A program made the translations under genes and the position numbers. DNA of 64,000 bases from NCBI GenBank assembly GCA_017618195.1, contig JAFZUW010000067.1, positions 85,938 to 149,937 on the forward strand, given 5' to 3'. The stretch's first letter is position 1, and every line of letters starts with the position of its first letter. The notes under the pieces are model-generated. The model did not search any database. It saw only the letters and a program-made list of their open reading frames with translations, and was not told where the DNA came from. The stretch is from Lachnospiraceae bacterium (lineage in GTDB: Bacteria; Bacillota; Clostridia; Lachnospirales; Lachnospiraceae). Below are positions 1-7,967 of this stretch, piece after piece.

Positions 1-645
1 GCACTTCCGGGCGGCTTCCTGGAAATGGAAGAGTCGGCGTATGAATCCGCATGCAGGGAACTTAAGGAAGAAACGGGTATTGACGGAATCTACCTCGAAC
101 AGTTATATACGATGAACCAGCCGGACCGCGATCCGCGCATGAGAGTAATCGATGTTGCTTATACCGGACTTATTCCGTACGACGAGCAGAAGGAAGCGGA
201 AGCAGGAGACGATGCCGAGGATGCCGGATGGTTTGATATCTCGTTTACGAAAGACAGGATAAAGCTTTCAAGTTCGGAGAAGAACGTCTCAATCGAATAT
301 GCGCTTACGGAGAAGGCATTTCAGAACGGCATCATTTTCGTAAGAAACTACGTACCCGAGTCCGTCAGTGAGGACCGGCTCGCATTTGACCACTCCGAGA
401 TCGTACTCGAGGGCCTTATGAAGCTTCGGAACAAAGTGCTTCTTTCCGATTGCGCGTTCAATCTCGTGCCGAAGGAATTCACGCTGCCGGATCTGCAGAA
501 GGTATATGAGATCATTCTCGGAACGGATCTTTATAAGGCCAACTTCCGGGATAAGATGGCAAGCAAAGTAGAAGCGTTACACTATGTGGCAAAGCCGATT
601 TCCGGAAATCGTGTCGCCAATGTGTATAAGTATAAAGAGCAGTAA
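1..645 (+). CDS. Nudix hydrolase with C-terminal winged helix, NrtR-like (5' end cut)
   Basis: The open frame enters from the left edge, so the true start is missing. An intact Nudix box lies at residues 5-27 of the visible part (GFLEMEE, then RELKEETGI), so the metal-dependent diphosphate hydrolase site looks usable. The last ~60 residues look like the winged-helix domain that in NrtR proteins follows the Nudix domain and binds DNA. Known NrtR proteins sense ADP-ribose and repress NAD genes, often with a degenerate Nudix box. The next two genes are nicotinamidase and nicotinate phosphoribosyltransferase, so a role in NAD salvage, as regulator or ADP-ribose pyrophosphatase or both, is likely. 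Which of the two cannot be decided from sequence. Confidence 0.8.
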   Translation, partial: ALPGGFLEMEESAYESACRELKEETGIDGIYLEQLYTMNQPDRDPRMRVIDVAYTGLIPYDEQKEAEAGDDAEDAGWFDISFTKDRIKLSSSEKNVSIEYALTEKAFQNGIIFVRNYVPESVSEDRLAFDHSEIVLEGLMKLRNKVLLSDCAFNLVPKEFTLPDLQKVYEIILGTDLYKANFRDKMASKVEALHYVAKPISGNRVANVYKYKEQ

Positions 646-686
646 GTTAAACCGGGCAGCCGGAATAAAAAAGGGAGGATGGGACA

Positions 687-1190
687 ATGAAGAAACTTTT
701 GATCGTTGTGGATATGCAGAAGGACTTCGTGGACGGCGCTTTAGCCAATCCGAATGCGCAGGCGATCGTTCCCGCGGTTACGGAATTTGTTAAGAACTGG
801 AAGGATGACATTCTTTTTACGAGAGATACGCATACGGAAGCGTACACGGATACGCTTGAAGGCAGGAAGCTGCCGGTTGTGCACTGCGTAAAAGGAACGC
901 CCGGCTGGGAGATCATCGATGAACTGAAGCCTTATGTGAAGGACGTTATCGATAAGCCGGTATTCGGTTCGTGGGAACTCGGCGAGCGGATCCGTAAGGG
1001 CGGTTACGACGAAGTGACATTGATCGGCGTCTGCACCGGAATCTGCGTGATCAGCAATGCCTCGATCGTCCGGGCCGCAAGTCCCGAAACAAATGTAAGA
1101 GTAATGAAAGATCTGTGCGCCTGCATTACCCCTGAAACGCATCAGACCGCGTTAGAAGCGATGAAAACGTTCCAGGTGGACGTTCTATAG
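687..1190 (+). CDS. pncA: nicotinamidase (isochorismatase-fold amidohydrolase)
   Basis: Predicted to deaminate nicotinamide to nicotinate in the cytoplasm, the first step of NAD salvage. The 167-residue protein has the isochorismatase fold and the expected catalytic triad: Asp9 in VVDMQKDF, Lys90 in VIDKPVFGSW and nucleophile Cys120 in GVCTGICV. The DTH and HCVKGTPGWE segments match the metal and substrate region. The start is supported by GGGAGG about 8 nt upstream. It lies 41 nt after the Nudix/NrtR-like gene and 36 nt before nicotinate phosphoribosyltransferase, which uses its product, so the three probably form one operon. It is slightly short for the family but appears complete. Confidence 0.88.
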   Translation: MKKLLIVVDMQKDFVDGALANPNAQAIVPAVTEFVKNWKDDILFTRDTHTEAYTDTLEGRKLPVVHCVKGTPGWEIIDELKPYVKDVIDKPVFGSWELGERIRKGGYDEVTLIGVCTGICVISNASIVRAASPETNVRVMKDLCACITPETHQTALEAMKTFQVDVL

Positions 1191-1226
1191 TATTTGCCGG
1201 AAAATATCATTTAGGAGGATTTCACG

Positions 1227-2471
1227 ATGAAACTCGACAGAATTATCAATTCCCTTTTGGAGACCGACCTTTACAAGTTCTCCATGGGACAGGCAATCTA
1301 CCATCAGTTCAGCGACTATAAGACGACCTGGACGTTCAAATGCCGGAACGATGACGTGCATTTTACGCCCGAGATGGTACAGGAGATCAAGGACCAGATT
1401 CTTGCTTATTGTGACCTGCGATTCAATGAGGACGAGCTTGAGTATCTGCATAACATCCGTTGGCTGAAAGGCTCCTATGTGGATTTCTTAAGACTCTGGA
1501 AGCCCAGATTTCTGGATTTTGAGATTACGACCGACGCGGAATGCGGTCTTTCCATCGAAACGCGCGGAACGTGGCTTAACACTTCGATGTACGAGATCCC
1601 GACGCTTGCCATCGTGAATGAAGTTTACTTCCGGATGCAGTACGATTACCCGCAGCTGATGAAGAGTTTCAACGAGCGGCTTGAGGCGAAAGCCAAGGCG
1701 GTTGAGGACGGCACATTTATCCTCGGCAATTATTCCGAGTTCGGTCTTCGAAGAAGACTTTCCGCGGAGGCTCAGGAGGCAGCCGTTAAGCGCCTTGCCG
1801 AAGTAAAGTCCGCGAAGTCCCATTTCGTCGGAACTTCCAATGTATATCTTGCGAAAAAATACGGCTTGATGCCCGTCGGTACGATGGCGCATGAGTGGAT
1901 CATGTGCGTCGGACAAGGCACGCATCGCCATAATCCCGCATACTCCAATTACTATGCACTTGACGCGTGGGTAAAGGAATACGGCGTATTGAACGGAACC
2001 GCTCTGACGGATGCGATCACGACCGACTGCTTCCTTCGTGACTTCGACCTCACATACGCAACGCTGTTCAGCGGTGTTCGCCATGACAGCGGCGATCCGT
2101 TCGTATGGGGCGACAAGATGCTTGAGCACTACGCCAAGCTCGGTATCGACGGATCCCAGAAGACGCTTCTCTTCAGCGACAGCCTGGATTTTGAGCGCGC
2201 GGACCGATTATACCGCTACTTCGAAGGAAGAGCGAAGATCGCTTTCGGTATCGGTACCTACATCGCGAATGATACCGAGGTTCCGCCGCTTAACATCGTT
2301 ATGAAGACGACCGCCTGCAACGGAAACGACGTCGCAAAGATTTCCGATATCGCCGGCAAGGGTCTCTGCAAGAATCCCGAATACGTTGATTATCTCCAGA
2401 GAAGTATCAACTGGCGTATGACCCATGAGAGTAAGCCGATTACTGATTGGGAAGTTCCCGGAAAGGAATGA
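1227..2471 (+). CDS. pncB: nicotinate phosphoribosyltransferase
   Basis: Joins nicotinate to PRPP, with ATP, to give nicotinate mononucleotide, which continues to NAD. The 414-residue protein begins with the family's N-terminal segment (LLETDLYKFSMGQAIY) and carries the PVGTMAHEW stretch, whose histidine is the one phosphorylated in known enzymes, and the FSGVRHDSGDP phosphate-binding region. Length fits PncB. AGGAGG sits 8-13 nt before the ATG. Last gene of the NAD-salvage operon and directly uses nicotinate from the preceding nicotinamidase. A hairpin follows the stop. Confidence 0.93.
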   Translation: MKLDRIINSLLETDLYKFSMGQAIYHQFSDYKTTWTFKCRNDDVHFTPEMVQEIKDQILAYCDLRFNEDELEYLHNIRWLKGSYVDFLRLWKPRFLDFEITTDAECGLSIETRGTWLNTSMYEIPTLAIVNEVYFRMQYDYPQLMKSFNERLEAKAKAVEDGTFILGNYSEFGLRRRLSAEAQEAAVKRLAEVKSAKSHFVGTSNVYLAKKYGLMPVGTMAHEWIMCVGQGTHRHNPAYSNYYALDAWVKEYGVLNGTALTDAITTDCFLRDFDLTYATLFSGVRHDSGDPFVWGDKMLEHYAKLGIDGSQKTLLFSDSLDFERADRLYRYFEGRAKIAFGIGTYIANDTEVPPLNIVMKTTACNGNDVAKISDIAGKGLCKNPEYVDYLQRSINWRMTHESKPITDWEVPGKE

Positions 2472-2484
2472 AAACAGTTTTTCA

Positions 2485-2615
2485 GTCCCGAACGCCATAG
2501 AACAGTAGTTTAAGACCGCCGTATAAAAGCGCATGCAGAATGAATTCAGCTTCATTTCTGCATGCGCTGTTTATAACAGGAGGTCTTTTGTTGTATCCTT
2601 CCCGGCGTTCGGGAC
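2485..2615. repeat. 12-bp inverted repeat bracketing a long hairpin
   Basis: GTCCCGAACGCC at 2485-2496 is the exact reverse complement of 2604-2615. The arms enclose 107 nt that include the 2529-2567 hairpin, so the transcript end of the pncB operon could fold as one compound stem. A T-rich stretch (CCTTTTTAT) follows. It could be a terminator complex or a relic of a small element; no protein is encoded. Confidence 0.5.
2529..2567 (+). terminator. hairpin after pncB
   Basis: GCGCATGCAGAA with TGAA pairs with its complement at 2551-2567 with one bulged base, leaving a ~6-nt loop. The tail after it (TGTTTAT) is only weakly T-rich, so termination may be inefficient or the stem may protect the mRNA 3' end. 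Confidence 0.55.
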
Positions 2616-2683
2616 GAAAGGCCTTTTTATATTAGATTTTCCGCTGAAATATGACATATCACATTTTTCGCACTGGGGATCTA

Positions 2684-2692
2684 TGTTAGAAT
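2684..2692 (+). promoter_or_regulatory. extended -10 promoter element before the aldo/keto-reductase fossil
   Basis: TGTTAGAAT is a TGn extended -10 box about 50 nt before the fossil start at 2745 and 145 nt before the glyoxalase-fold gene. No convincing -35 box is seen. It may now drive the downstream VOC gene. Confidence 0.35.
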
Positions 2693-2744
2693 CAGTATAA
2701 CCGATAGGGTTTACAATGATTTCGGAGAAAGGACGAGGCAGCAT

Positions 2745-2810
2745 ATGAAGAATGAAAAAGATACATACCGGCTTTTAAACGGTGTTGAGATTCCGTGCAT
2801 CGGATACTGA
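2745..2810 (+). pseudogene. aldo/keto reductase N-terminal fossil (21 codons)
   Basis: ATG to TGA encodes MKNEKDTYRLLNGVEIPCIGY. The LLNGVEIPCIGY end is the opening strand of bacterial aldo/keto reductases, which normally continues with G-T-W/F and about 260 more residues. Here a stop follows at once, and no continuation of the family is found downstream, where the VOC gene begins 27 nt later. The start has a purine-rich GGACGAGG upstream. Most likely a reductase gene deleted except for its 5' end; a translated leader peptide is a less likely alternative. Confidence 0.6.
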
Positions 2811-2836
2811 ATACGCGAATTACGGAGGAATATATC

Positions 2837-3265
2837 ATGATCAAAGGAATTGCGCATGCCGCATTTAACGTAAAAGATATGGATACGACGGTCGCATTTT
2901 ATGAGAATACGCTCGGCTTCAAAAAAGCCTTCGATATTCCGAGACCGGAGAACGGAGAGCCCTGGATTGTTTATATGTACGGCGGCGGAGGGCAGTTTAT
3001 CGAGCTTTTCTACGGTGCAACGAAGGAGAACCCGTATAAGGACGAGAATATCGGTTTCTTTCATTTCTGCGTCGCGGTAGACGACATCCGTGAAATATGG
3101 GACCGGATCGTAAAGACCGGAGCACCGCAGGATGACGCGCCGAAGCAGGGCGCCGATTTCAACTGGCAGTGTTGGACGCATGATCCCGACGGCATCAAAA
3201 TCGAACTGATGCAGCTCGACGCAAAGAGTCCGCAGATGCAGTTCATAAAATCGATAGAAGAGTAA
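2837..3265 (+). CDS. VOC/glyoxalase-fold protein
   Basis: A 142-residue protein with the paired beta-alpha-beta-beta-beta modules of the vicinal oxygen chelate family (HAAFNVKDMDTTVAFYENT, then FHFCVAVDDI and WTHDPDGIKIELMQ). Conserved metal-ligand positions of glyoxalase I-like members are present: His near residue 7, Glu in FIELF, His in FFHFC and Glu in IELM. The substrate is unknown; lactoylglutathione lyase-like annotation is the usual default but glutathione is often absent in Clostridia. The start at 2837 is chosen over an upstream in-frame ATG because GGAGG lies 7 nt before it. Ends in a strong terminator. Confidence 0.78.
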   Translation: MIKGIAHAAFNVKDMDTTVAFYENTLGFKKAFDIPRPENGEPWIVYMYGGGGQFIELFYGATKENPYKDENIGFFHFCVAVDDIREIWDRIVKTGAPQDDAPKQGADFNWQCWTHDPDGIKIELMQLDAKSPQMQFIKSIEE

Positions 3266-3270
3266 ACAAA

Positions 3271-3318
3271 AACAAGTCCGGAATGAATGGAACTTCATTT
3301 CCGGACTTGTTTTATCGT
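3271..3318. terminator. bidirectional terminator between VOC gene and icd
   Basis: ACAAGTCCGGAA/TGAA pairs with TTCATTTCCGGACTTGT with one bulge, and T runs flank it on both strands. It fits transcription ending from the VOC gene on plus and from icd on minus. Confidence 0.85.
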
Positions 3319-3355
3319 GTCCAAATGTCGTTAATTGTAACCGGATAAACCCGGA

Positions 3356-4561
3356 TTATGCTTCCAGTCTCTCTCTGATTGCCTTGATGAAGTCGAGCGA
3401 GTTCACCGGCGTGCTCTTGTAGCCTTCGCTTACAAGACCGGAGAGGTCCTTCGTCATGATGCCGTCGTCGAGCGTCTTGATAACGGCAGCCTCGAGCTTG
3501 TCGGCAAATGCCATAAGGTCGTTAAGACCGTCCTTCTCGCCGCGCTTACGAAGAGCGCCGGACCAGGCGAAGATCGTGGCAACCGGGTTCGTGGAGGTTT
3601 CCTCACCCTTCAGGTAGCGGTAGTAGTGACGGGTTACGGTGCCGTGCGCGGCTTCGTACTCGTAGTTGCCGTCGGGGCTTACAAGAACGCTTGTCATCAT
3701 CGCAAGAGAACCGAACGCGGTCGATACCATGTCGCTCATAACGTCGCCGTCGTAGTTCTTGCATGCCCAGATGAAACCACCTTTGCTGCGGATTACGCGG
3801 GCTACGGCGTCATCGATCAAAGTATAGAAGTAGGTGATGCCTGCAGCCTCGAAACGATCCTTGTATTCGTTGTCGTAAATCTCTTGGAAGATATCTTTAA
3901 AGCGGTGATCGTATTTCTTGCTGATCGTATCCTTTGTTGAGAACCAGAGATCCTGTTTCACAGAAAGAGCATACTCAAAGCAGCTTCTTGCGAACGAATC
4001 GATCGAAGTGTCCTTGTTGTACATGCCCTGCAGAACGCCGGGGCACTCGAAATCGTAAACGGTCTCACGAAGCTCGGTTCCGTCCTCGCCGGTGAACAGA
4101 AGCTCTGCCTTACCGGGGCAGGGAATACGGAATTCGGTGTTTTTGTAAACGTCGCCGTATGCATGACGCGCAATCGTGATCGGTTTCTCCCAGCTGCGTA
4201 CGTTGGGCTTGATCGAATCAATCATGATCGGAGCGCGGAATACGGTACCGTCGAGAATGGAACGGATTGTTCCGTTTGGGCTTTTCCACATCTGTGAAAG
4301 GTTGTATTCGGTAACGCGCTGTGCATTCGGAGTGATCGTAGCACATTTGACGGCAACACCGTACTTCTTGGCAGCATAGCTTGCGTCAAGCGTAACCTGA
4401 TCCTTCGTGCGCTCACGCTCCGGAAGGCCGAGGTCATAGTATTCCGCCTTAAGGTCTACGAAAGGAAGGATCAGTTCGTCCTTGATCATCTTCCAAAGGA
4501 TACGGGTCATTTCGTCGCCGTCCATCTCCACGAGGGGAGTCGTCATCTGAATCTTAGCCAT
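3356..4561 (-). CDS. icd: NADP-dependent isocitrate dehydrogenase, eukaryote-like subfamily
   Basis: Oxidatively decarboxylates isocitrate to 2-oxoglutarate with NADP. The 401-residue sequence (N-terminal [34 protein letters not shown], then [17 protein letters not shown] and [14 protein letters not shown]) is of the subfamily that includes mitochondrial and cytosolic eukaryotic enzymes, not the E. coli type. The SPNGT(I)R substrate loop and the YDGD metal aspartates are intact. It lies 51 nt downstream of the aconitase gene on the same strand, so the pair makes 2-oxoglutarate from citrate, probably for glutamate synthesis. No citrate synthase is in the window. A GC-rich palindrome (CGGCCG arms, about 4588-4610) sits between the two genes. 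Confidence 0.94.
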   Translation of the reverse strand: MAKIQMTTPLVEMDGDEMTRILWKMIKDELILPFVDLKAEYYDLGLPERERTKDQVTLDASYAAKKYGVAVKCATITPNAQRVTEYNLSQMWKSPNGTIRSILDGTVFRAPIMIDSIKPNVRSWEKPITIARHAYGDVYKNTEFRIPCPGKAELLFTGEDGTELRETVYDFECPGVLQGMYNKDTSIDSFARSCFEYALSVKQDLWFSTKDTISKKYDHRFKDIFQEIYDNEYKDRFEAAGITYFYTLIDDAVARVIRSKGGFIWACKNYDGDVMSDMVSTAFGSLAMMTSVLVSPDGNYEYEAAHGTVTRHYYRYLKGEETSTNPVATIFAWSGALRKRGEKDGLNDLMAFADKLEAAVIKTLDDGIMTKDLSGLVSEGYKSTPVNSLDFIKAIRERLEA

Positions 4562-4612
4562 AGGTGAACTCCTTTATCTTGTTTCGGCCGCCCATTCCGG
4601 ACGGCCGTTATT

Positions 4613-6853
4613 TTACTTATTCTGTTCCGCGTAGTAGTTGATCAGGCAGCCGTCGAGAATGATCGTCTTCTCATCGGGGGTAAGGCCCTTGATGTTAAGC
4701 GTGATATCGTCGATCGTGCCGTCCTTCTTAAGAACCTTTGCGGCAAATGTCTCGTTTCCGTTCTTGATTCCTTCGCGAACACCAGGGATAAATACGCAGT
4801 CGCCTTCCTCATAAGGGAAGTCTGCGCCTTCGGGAAGCGTGAACGGCAGGATGCCCCAGTTGATGCAGTTGCTGCGGTAGCGCTTGGTTGCGTATTCGTA
4901 GCAGATGTTTGCGTAACCGCCGAGAACCTTCTGGCAGGATGCGGCCTGCTCACGGGCGGAGCCGTCGCCGGGACGGTTTGCAAATACGCAGGAGCCGTAC
5001 TGGGTTGTCTTCAGAAGTTCGTCCGCATTGCCGAAGCGGGAGAGAATGCTGACAAGCTCTTCGGGAGCCTTGCCGTCTCTGCGCTCAAGGTCAAGCGCGT
5101 GGATTGCCTTGCTGCGGCCGACATATTCGGGAACGCGGCGGGAGAGGGCAAATTCGGAAAGACGGAGCGGGTTACTGCGGTAAGAGCTTGTTTCGCCGGA
5201 AGGAATCAGTTCATCGGTCGTTGTAACCGGATCACGGATTACTGCTGCAAGCTTTACAAGCATGTTGTCGGTAAGCGCTTCCATCTTCGGCCAGTCGGTG
5301 ATGTTCGGTCCGAGGATCAGTTCCGCGTTCGGGTCCGCTTTGCCGTAGCCGTAATAGAGACGGTTCCGGTAAACGGTCTTATCGAAGTGATAAGGGTGAT
5401 TCGGAACTTCGTAATCGATATCGGTAGCCGCGGTAATTACGCCGCCGTTTAAAGCGGTAGCGGCAATGCTTCTTGCATCCATCAATGCCACGCCGCAGAG
5501 CTGTCCTTCGCCGGGCTTGCTGCCTTCGCGGTTCGGGAAGTTACGCGTCGTATGACGGAGTGAGAGACCGTCGTTCGCGGGTACGTCTCCTGCGCCGAAG
5601 CAGGGACCGCAGAACGAAGGCTTGATAACGGCGCCGGCCTTCAACAGTTCGCTCGTTGCGCCGACTTTCGTGAGTTCCAGGCTTACCGGAACACTGGTCG
5701 GATAAACGTTTAGAGAGAAGTAGCCGTTGCCGCAGCTCTTATCCTTAAGGATTGCGGCAGCCTCGTCGATATTATCGAACAGTCCGCCGGCACATCCCGC
5801 GATAACGCCCTGGTCTGCGTAAACCTTTCCGTCTTTCACCTTATCGGTCAGATGATAAGAAACGCCTTTGAACTTCGCGGCGGCTTCTTTCTCTACGCCT
5901 GCAAGGATTTCTTTGGCATTTTCCACAAATTCGTGAATCGTGTAAGCATTGCTCGGATGGAACGGAAGAGCAATCATCGACTCGGCCTTCGAGAGGTCGA
6001 TCGTGATCAGACGGTCATAGTAAGCACCGTCTTCGGGAGCGAGTTTCTTATAGCACTCGCCGCGCTCATGCGTCTTGTAGAAGCCTTCGGTGATCTCATC
6101 GGTTTCCCAGATGGAACTGAGGCATGTCGTCTCGGTCGTCATAACGTCGATGCCGTTACGGAAGTCGATCGGAAGATTCTTGATTCCGGGGCCGGCAAAT
6201 TCGAGCACGCGGTTCTTTACGAAACCGTTCGCGAACGTTGCCTTAACGAGGGCGAGAGCGATGTCGTGAGGACCGATGCCGCGCTTCGGAGCGCCGGTAA
6301 CATATACGAGAACAACCTCGGGCATATCAAGGTCCCAGGTGTTTTTAAGAAGCTGTTTTACAAGCTCGGGGCCGCCTTCGCCGACACCCATTGTGCCGAG
6401 TGCGCCGTAACGGGTATGGGAATCGGAACCAAGGATCATATTGCCGCATGCGGAAAGTTCTTCTCTTGCATAAGAATGAATAACGCTCTGGTTTGCGGGA
6501 ACGTAGATTCCGCCGAATTTCTTCGCTGCGGAAAGACCGAATACATGGTCATCTTCATTGATGGTGCCGCCTACCGCACAAAGAGAGTTGTGGCAGTTGG
6601 TCATCGCGTAAGGAAGCGGAAATTCGGTAAGCCCGCTCGCACGTGCGGTCTGGATAATGCCGACGTAGGTGATATCGTGGCTCACCATTGCGTCAAAGCG
6701 AATCTTTAACTTTTCGGGATTTCCGGAAGTATTATGCTTTTGTAAGATGGAATAGGCGATCGTTTTCCTGCGGCCTTCCTCACGGCTGAGTCCGGCGTCG
6801 GAAACCGGGGCTCCGTTTACAAGGAACACGCCGTTTTCGCTTACTGTGATCAT
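4613..6853 (-). CDS. aconitate hydratase family protein (YbhJ-type)
   Basis: Predicted Fe-S hydro-lyase that would interconvert citrate and isocitrate. The 746-residue protein has aconitase family blocks (GSDSHTRYGALGTMGVGEGG; DARSIAATALNGG) and the three cluster cysteines, one in VIAGCAGGLFD and a CGPC pair about 70 residues later in PSFCGPCFGAGD. Overall it resembles the large YbhJ-like hydratases more than AcnA or AcnB. The start at 6853 has GGAGGAA 8 nt upstream; a longer in-frame reading to 6994 runs through the promoter and is rejected. Its direct coupling to icd supports a true aconitase role, though YbhJ itself has no firm substrate. Confidence 0.85.
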   Translation of the reverse strand: MITVSENGVFLVNGAPVSDAGLSREEGRRKTIAYSILQKHNTSGNPEKLKIRFDAMVSHDITYVGIIQTARASGLTEFPLPYAMTNCHNSLCAVGGTINEDDHVFGLSAAKKFGGIYVPANQSVIHSYAREELSACGNMILGSDSHTRYGALGTMGVGEGGPELVKQLLKNTWDLDMPEVVLVYVTGAPKRGIGPHDIALALVKATFANGFVKNRVLEFAGPGIKNLPIDFRNGIDVMTTETTCLSSIWETDEITEGFYKTHERGECYKKLAPEDGAYYDRLITIDLSKAESMIALPFHPSNAYTIHEFVENAKEILAGVEKEAAAKFKGVSYHLTDKVKDGKVYADQGVIAGCAGGLFDNIDEAAAILKDKSCGNGYFSLNVYPTSVPVSLELTKVGATSELLKAGAVIKPSFCGPCFGAGDVPANDGLSLRHTTRNFPNREGSKPGEGQLCGVALMDARSIAATALNGGVITAATDIDYEVPNHPYHFDKTVYRNRLYYGYGKADPNAELILGPNITDWPKMEALTDNMLVKLAAVIRDPVTTTDELIPSGETSSYRSNPLRLSEFALSRRVPEYVGRSKAIHALDLERRDGKAPEELVSILSRFGNADELLKTTQYGSCVFANRPGDGSAREQAASCQKVLGGYANICYEYATKRYRSNCINWGILPFTLPEGADFPYEEGDCVFIPGVREGIKNGNETFAAKVLKKDGTIDDITLNIKGLTPDEKTIILDGCLINYYAEQNK

Positions 6854-6898
6854 TAGGGATTCCTCCTTTATGGGTACTTCAGATTGCATACAGAGTTT

Positions 6899-6927
6899 AT
6901 TATAGAAAATACCGCGGTTTCTGTCAA
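6899..6927 (-). promoter_or_regulatory. consensus sigma-A promoter of the aconitase-icd operon
   Basis: On the minus strand TTGACA, 17 nt, TATAAT: a perfect match to both consensus hexamers with optimal spacing, 46 nt before the aconitase start. Suggests strong expression or need of a repressor. Confidence 0.9.
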
Positions 6928-7021
6928 CCGGAAAGGATATTGCGGGGCAAGGGATTTTCAATAATGAAAGCCCCGATTTTTGGTTAAAATGCACAGTTTT
7001 TTATTTTTGCGTAAAAAGCAA

Positions 7022-7050
7022 ATGACAAAGAAGCGAAAGTATGATATAGT
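7022..7050 (+). promoter_or_regulatory. sigma-A promoter of the 7140 gene
   Basis: ATGACA, 17 nt, TATAGT, about 90 nt before the start of the membrane protein gene. Divergent from the aconitase promoter. Confidence 0.7.
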
Positions 7051-7139
7051 CTATTTATCGGTAAAATACTACAAAATATGGTAGTTGTGCCGTTTTCGGA
7101 ATTCATTCATCGGGAATGGGCCGAAGAGGAGATTTGTAT

Positions 7140-7958
7140 ATGGATACGGGAGGGTTTGCCATGAGCGTGAACTCGGTTGTAAAGCATTGTGTAATGCCTA
7201 AGGATATGTATCTCGCCAAAATGTGGAAGAGCGAGAATGTTGTGATCGGAAGTGCAACTTATCAGATCGTTGTTTCCCCCGCCTCCAAAAAGAACGGTGC
7301 CGTTCAGTTCCATGTTGCGGCATTGAAAGACGGGGAAGTTTTAAACTTTAAAGATTTGAACGAGAATCTGTACGATATCACGATCCAGAAGTATTTGGAT
7401 GAATTGAACGAAAGACTTTCTTCCGCGATTGAAAGCCAGATCCGCTGGATCCATACCGGTAACCATGATATCTATGTTTCTTACGGCGGTCAGGAGCAGT
7501 GGCTCGATTCCGATTCACCTTCGGAAACCGGAATCCGCATCATTCTGATGGTGAAGAATGTTGAGAATATGAATCCCGAAGAGGAAACGAAACTCAGAAA
7601 GATTTTGAAAGGGGAACTCGTTGAGTGGATGGAGACGGTAATCGCCGATAAGCCCGCCATTCGTAAGACGAAGGAGGATTACGAGAACGATCTTGTCAAA
7701 GTTGTGGATATTTCCATGATTCCTCATGACAAGACATCGTTCAATCCGGTTCCGCTTATGACCGTGATCGGTCTCGCATTTGCCATTCTCGGCGTATTTT
7801 TCTCGCAGTACCTGTTCTTCCAGGCCGGCGGTCTTGTAGTCAGCGCATATGCGGCATTCCGCGCTTACCAGAAGGGCGAAAAGGAATTTATGATCGTCAA
7901 CTGCTGCGTCTGCGCGATTTCTCTGTATTTCATTTATGCCGGCTATGTGAATGCGTAA
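7140..7958 (+). CDS. membrane protein of unknown function
   Basis: Not recognised. About 273 residues: a hydrophilic N-terminal ~200 residues, rich in charged residues and ending in a segment near NPVPLMTVIG, followed by two or three hydrophobic helices (LMTVIGLAFAILGVFFSQYL, then VVSAYAAFRAY and FMIVNCCVCAISLYFIYAGY). The topology suggests a soluble cytoplasmic domain anchored at the C terminus. Two starts are plausible: 7140 with AGAGGAG 8 nt upstream, and 7161 with GGGAGGG 6 nt upstream; 7140 is chosen. It ends 9 nt before the WYL-HAD gene, so the two are probably co-transcribed. Confidence 0.7.
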   Translation: MDTGGFAMSVNSVVKHCVMPKDMYLAKMWKSENVVIGSATYQIVVSPASKKNGAVQFHVAALKDGEVLNFKDLNENLYDITIQKYLDELNERLSSAIESQIRWIHTGNHDIYVSYGGQEQWLDSDSPSETGIRIILMVKNVENMNPEEETKLRKILKGELVEWMETVIADKPAIRKTKEDYENDLVKVVDISMIPHDKTSFNPVPLMTVIGLAFAILGVFFSQYLFFQAGGLVVSAYAAFRAYQKGEKEFMIVNCCVCAISLYFIYAGYVNA

Positions 7959-7967
7959 TTTCGGAAT

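Noticed and set aside
584-793. 69-codon frame across the end of the Nudix gene and start of pncA
   Set aside because: Overlaps two supported genes in another frame and has no family features.
4588-4610. Terminator between aconitase and icd
   Set aside because: CGGCCG arms form a hairpin but the minus-strand tail is not T-rich; more likely an mRNA processing or pausing site.
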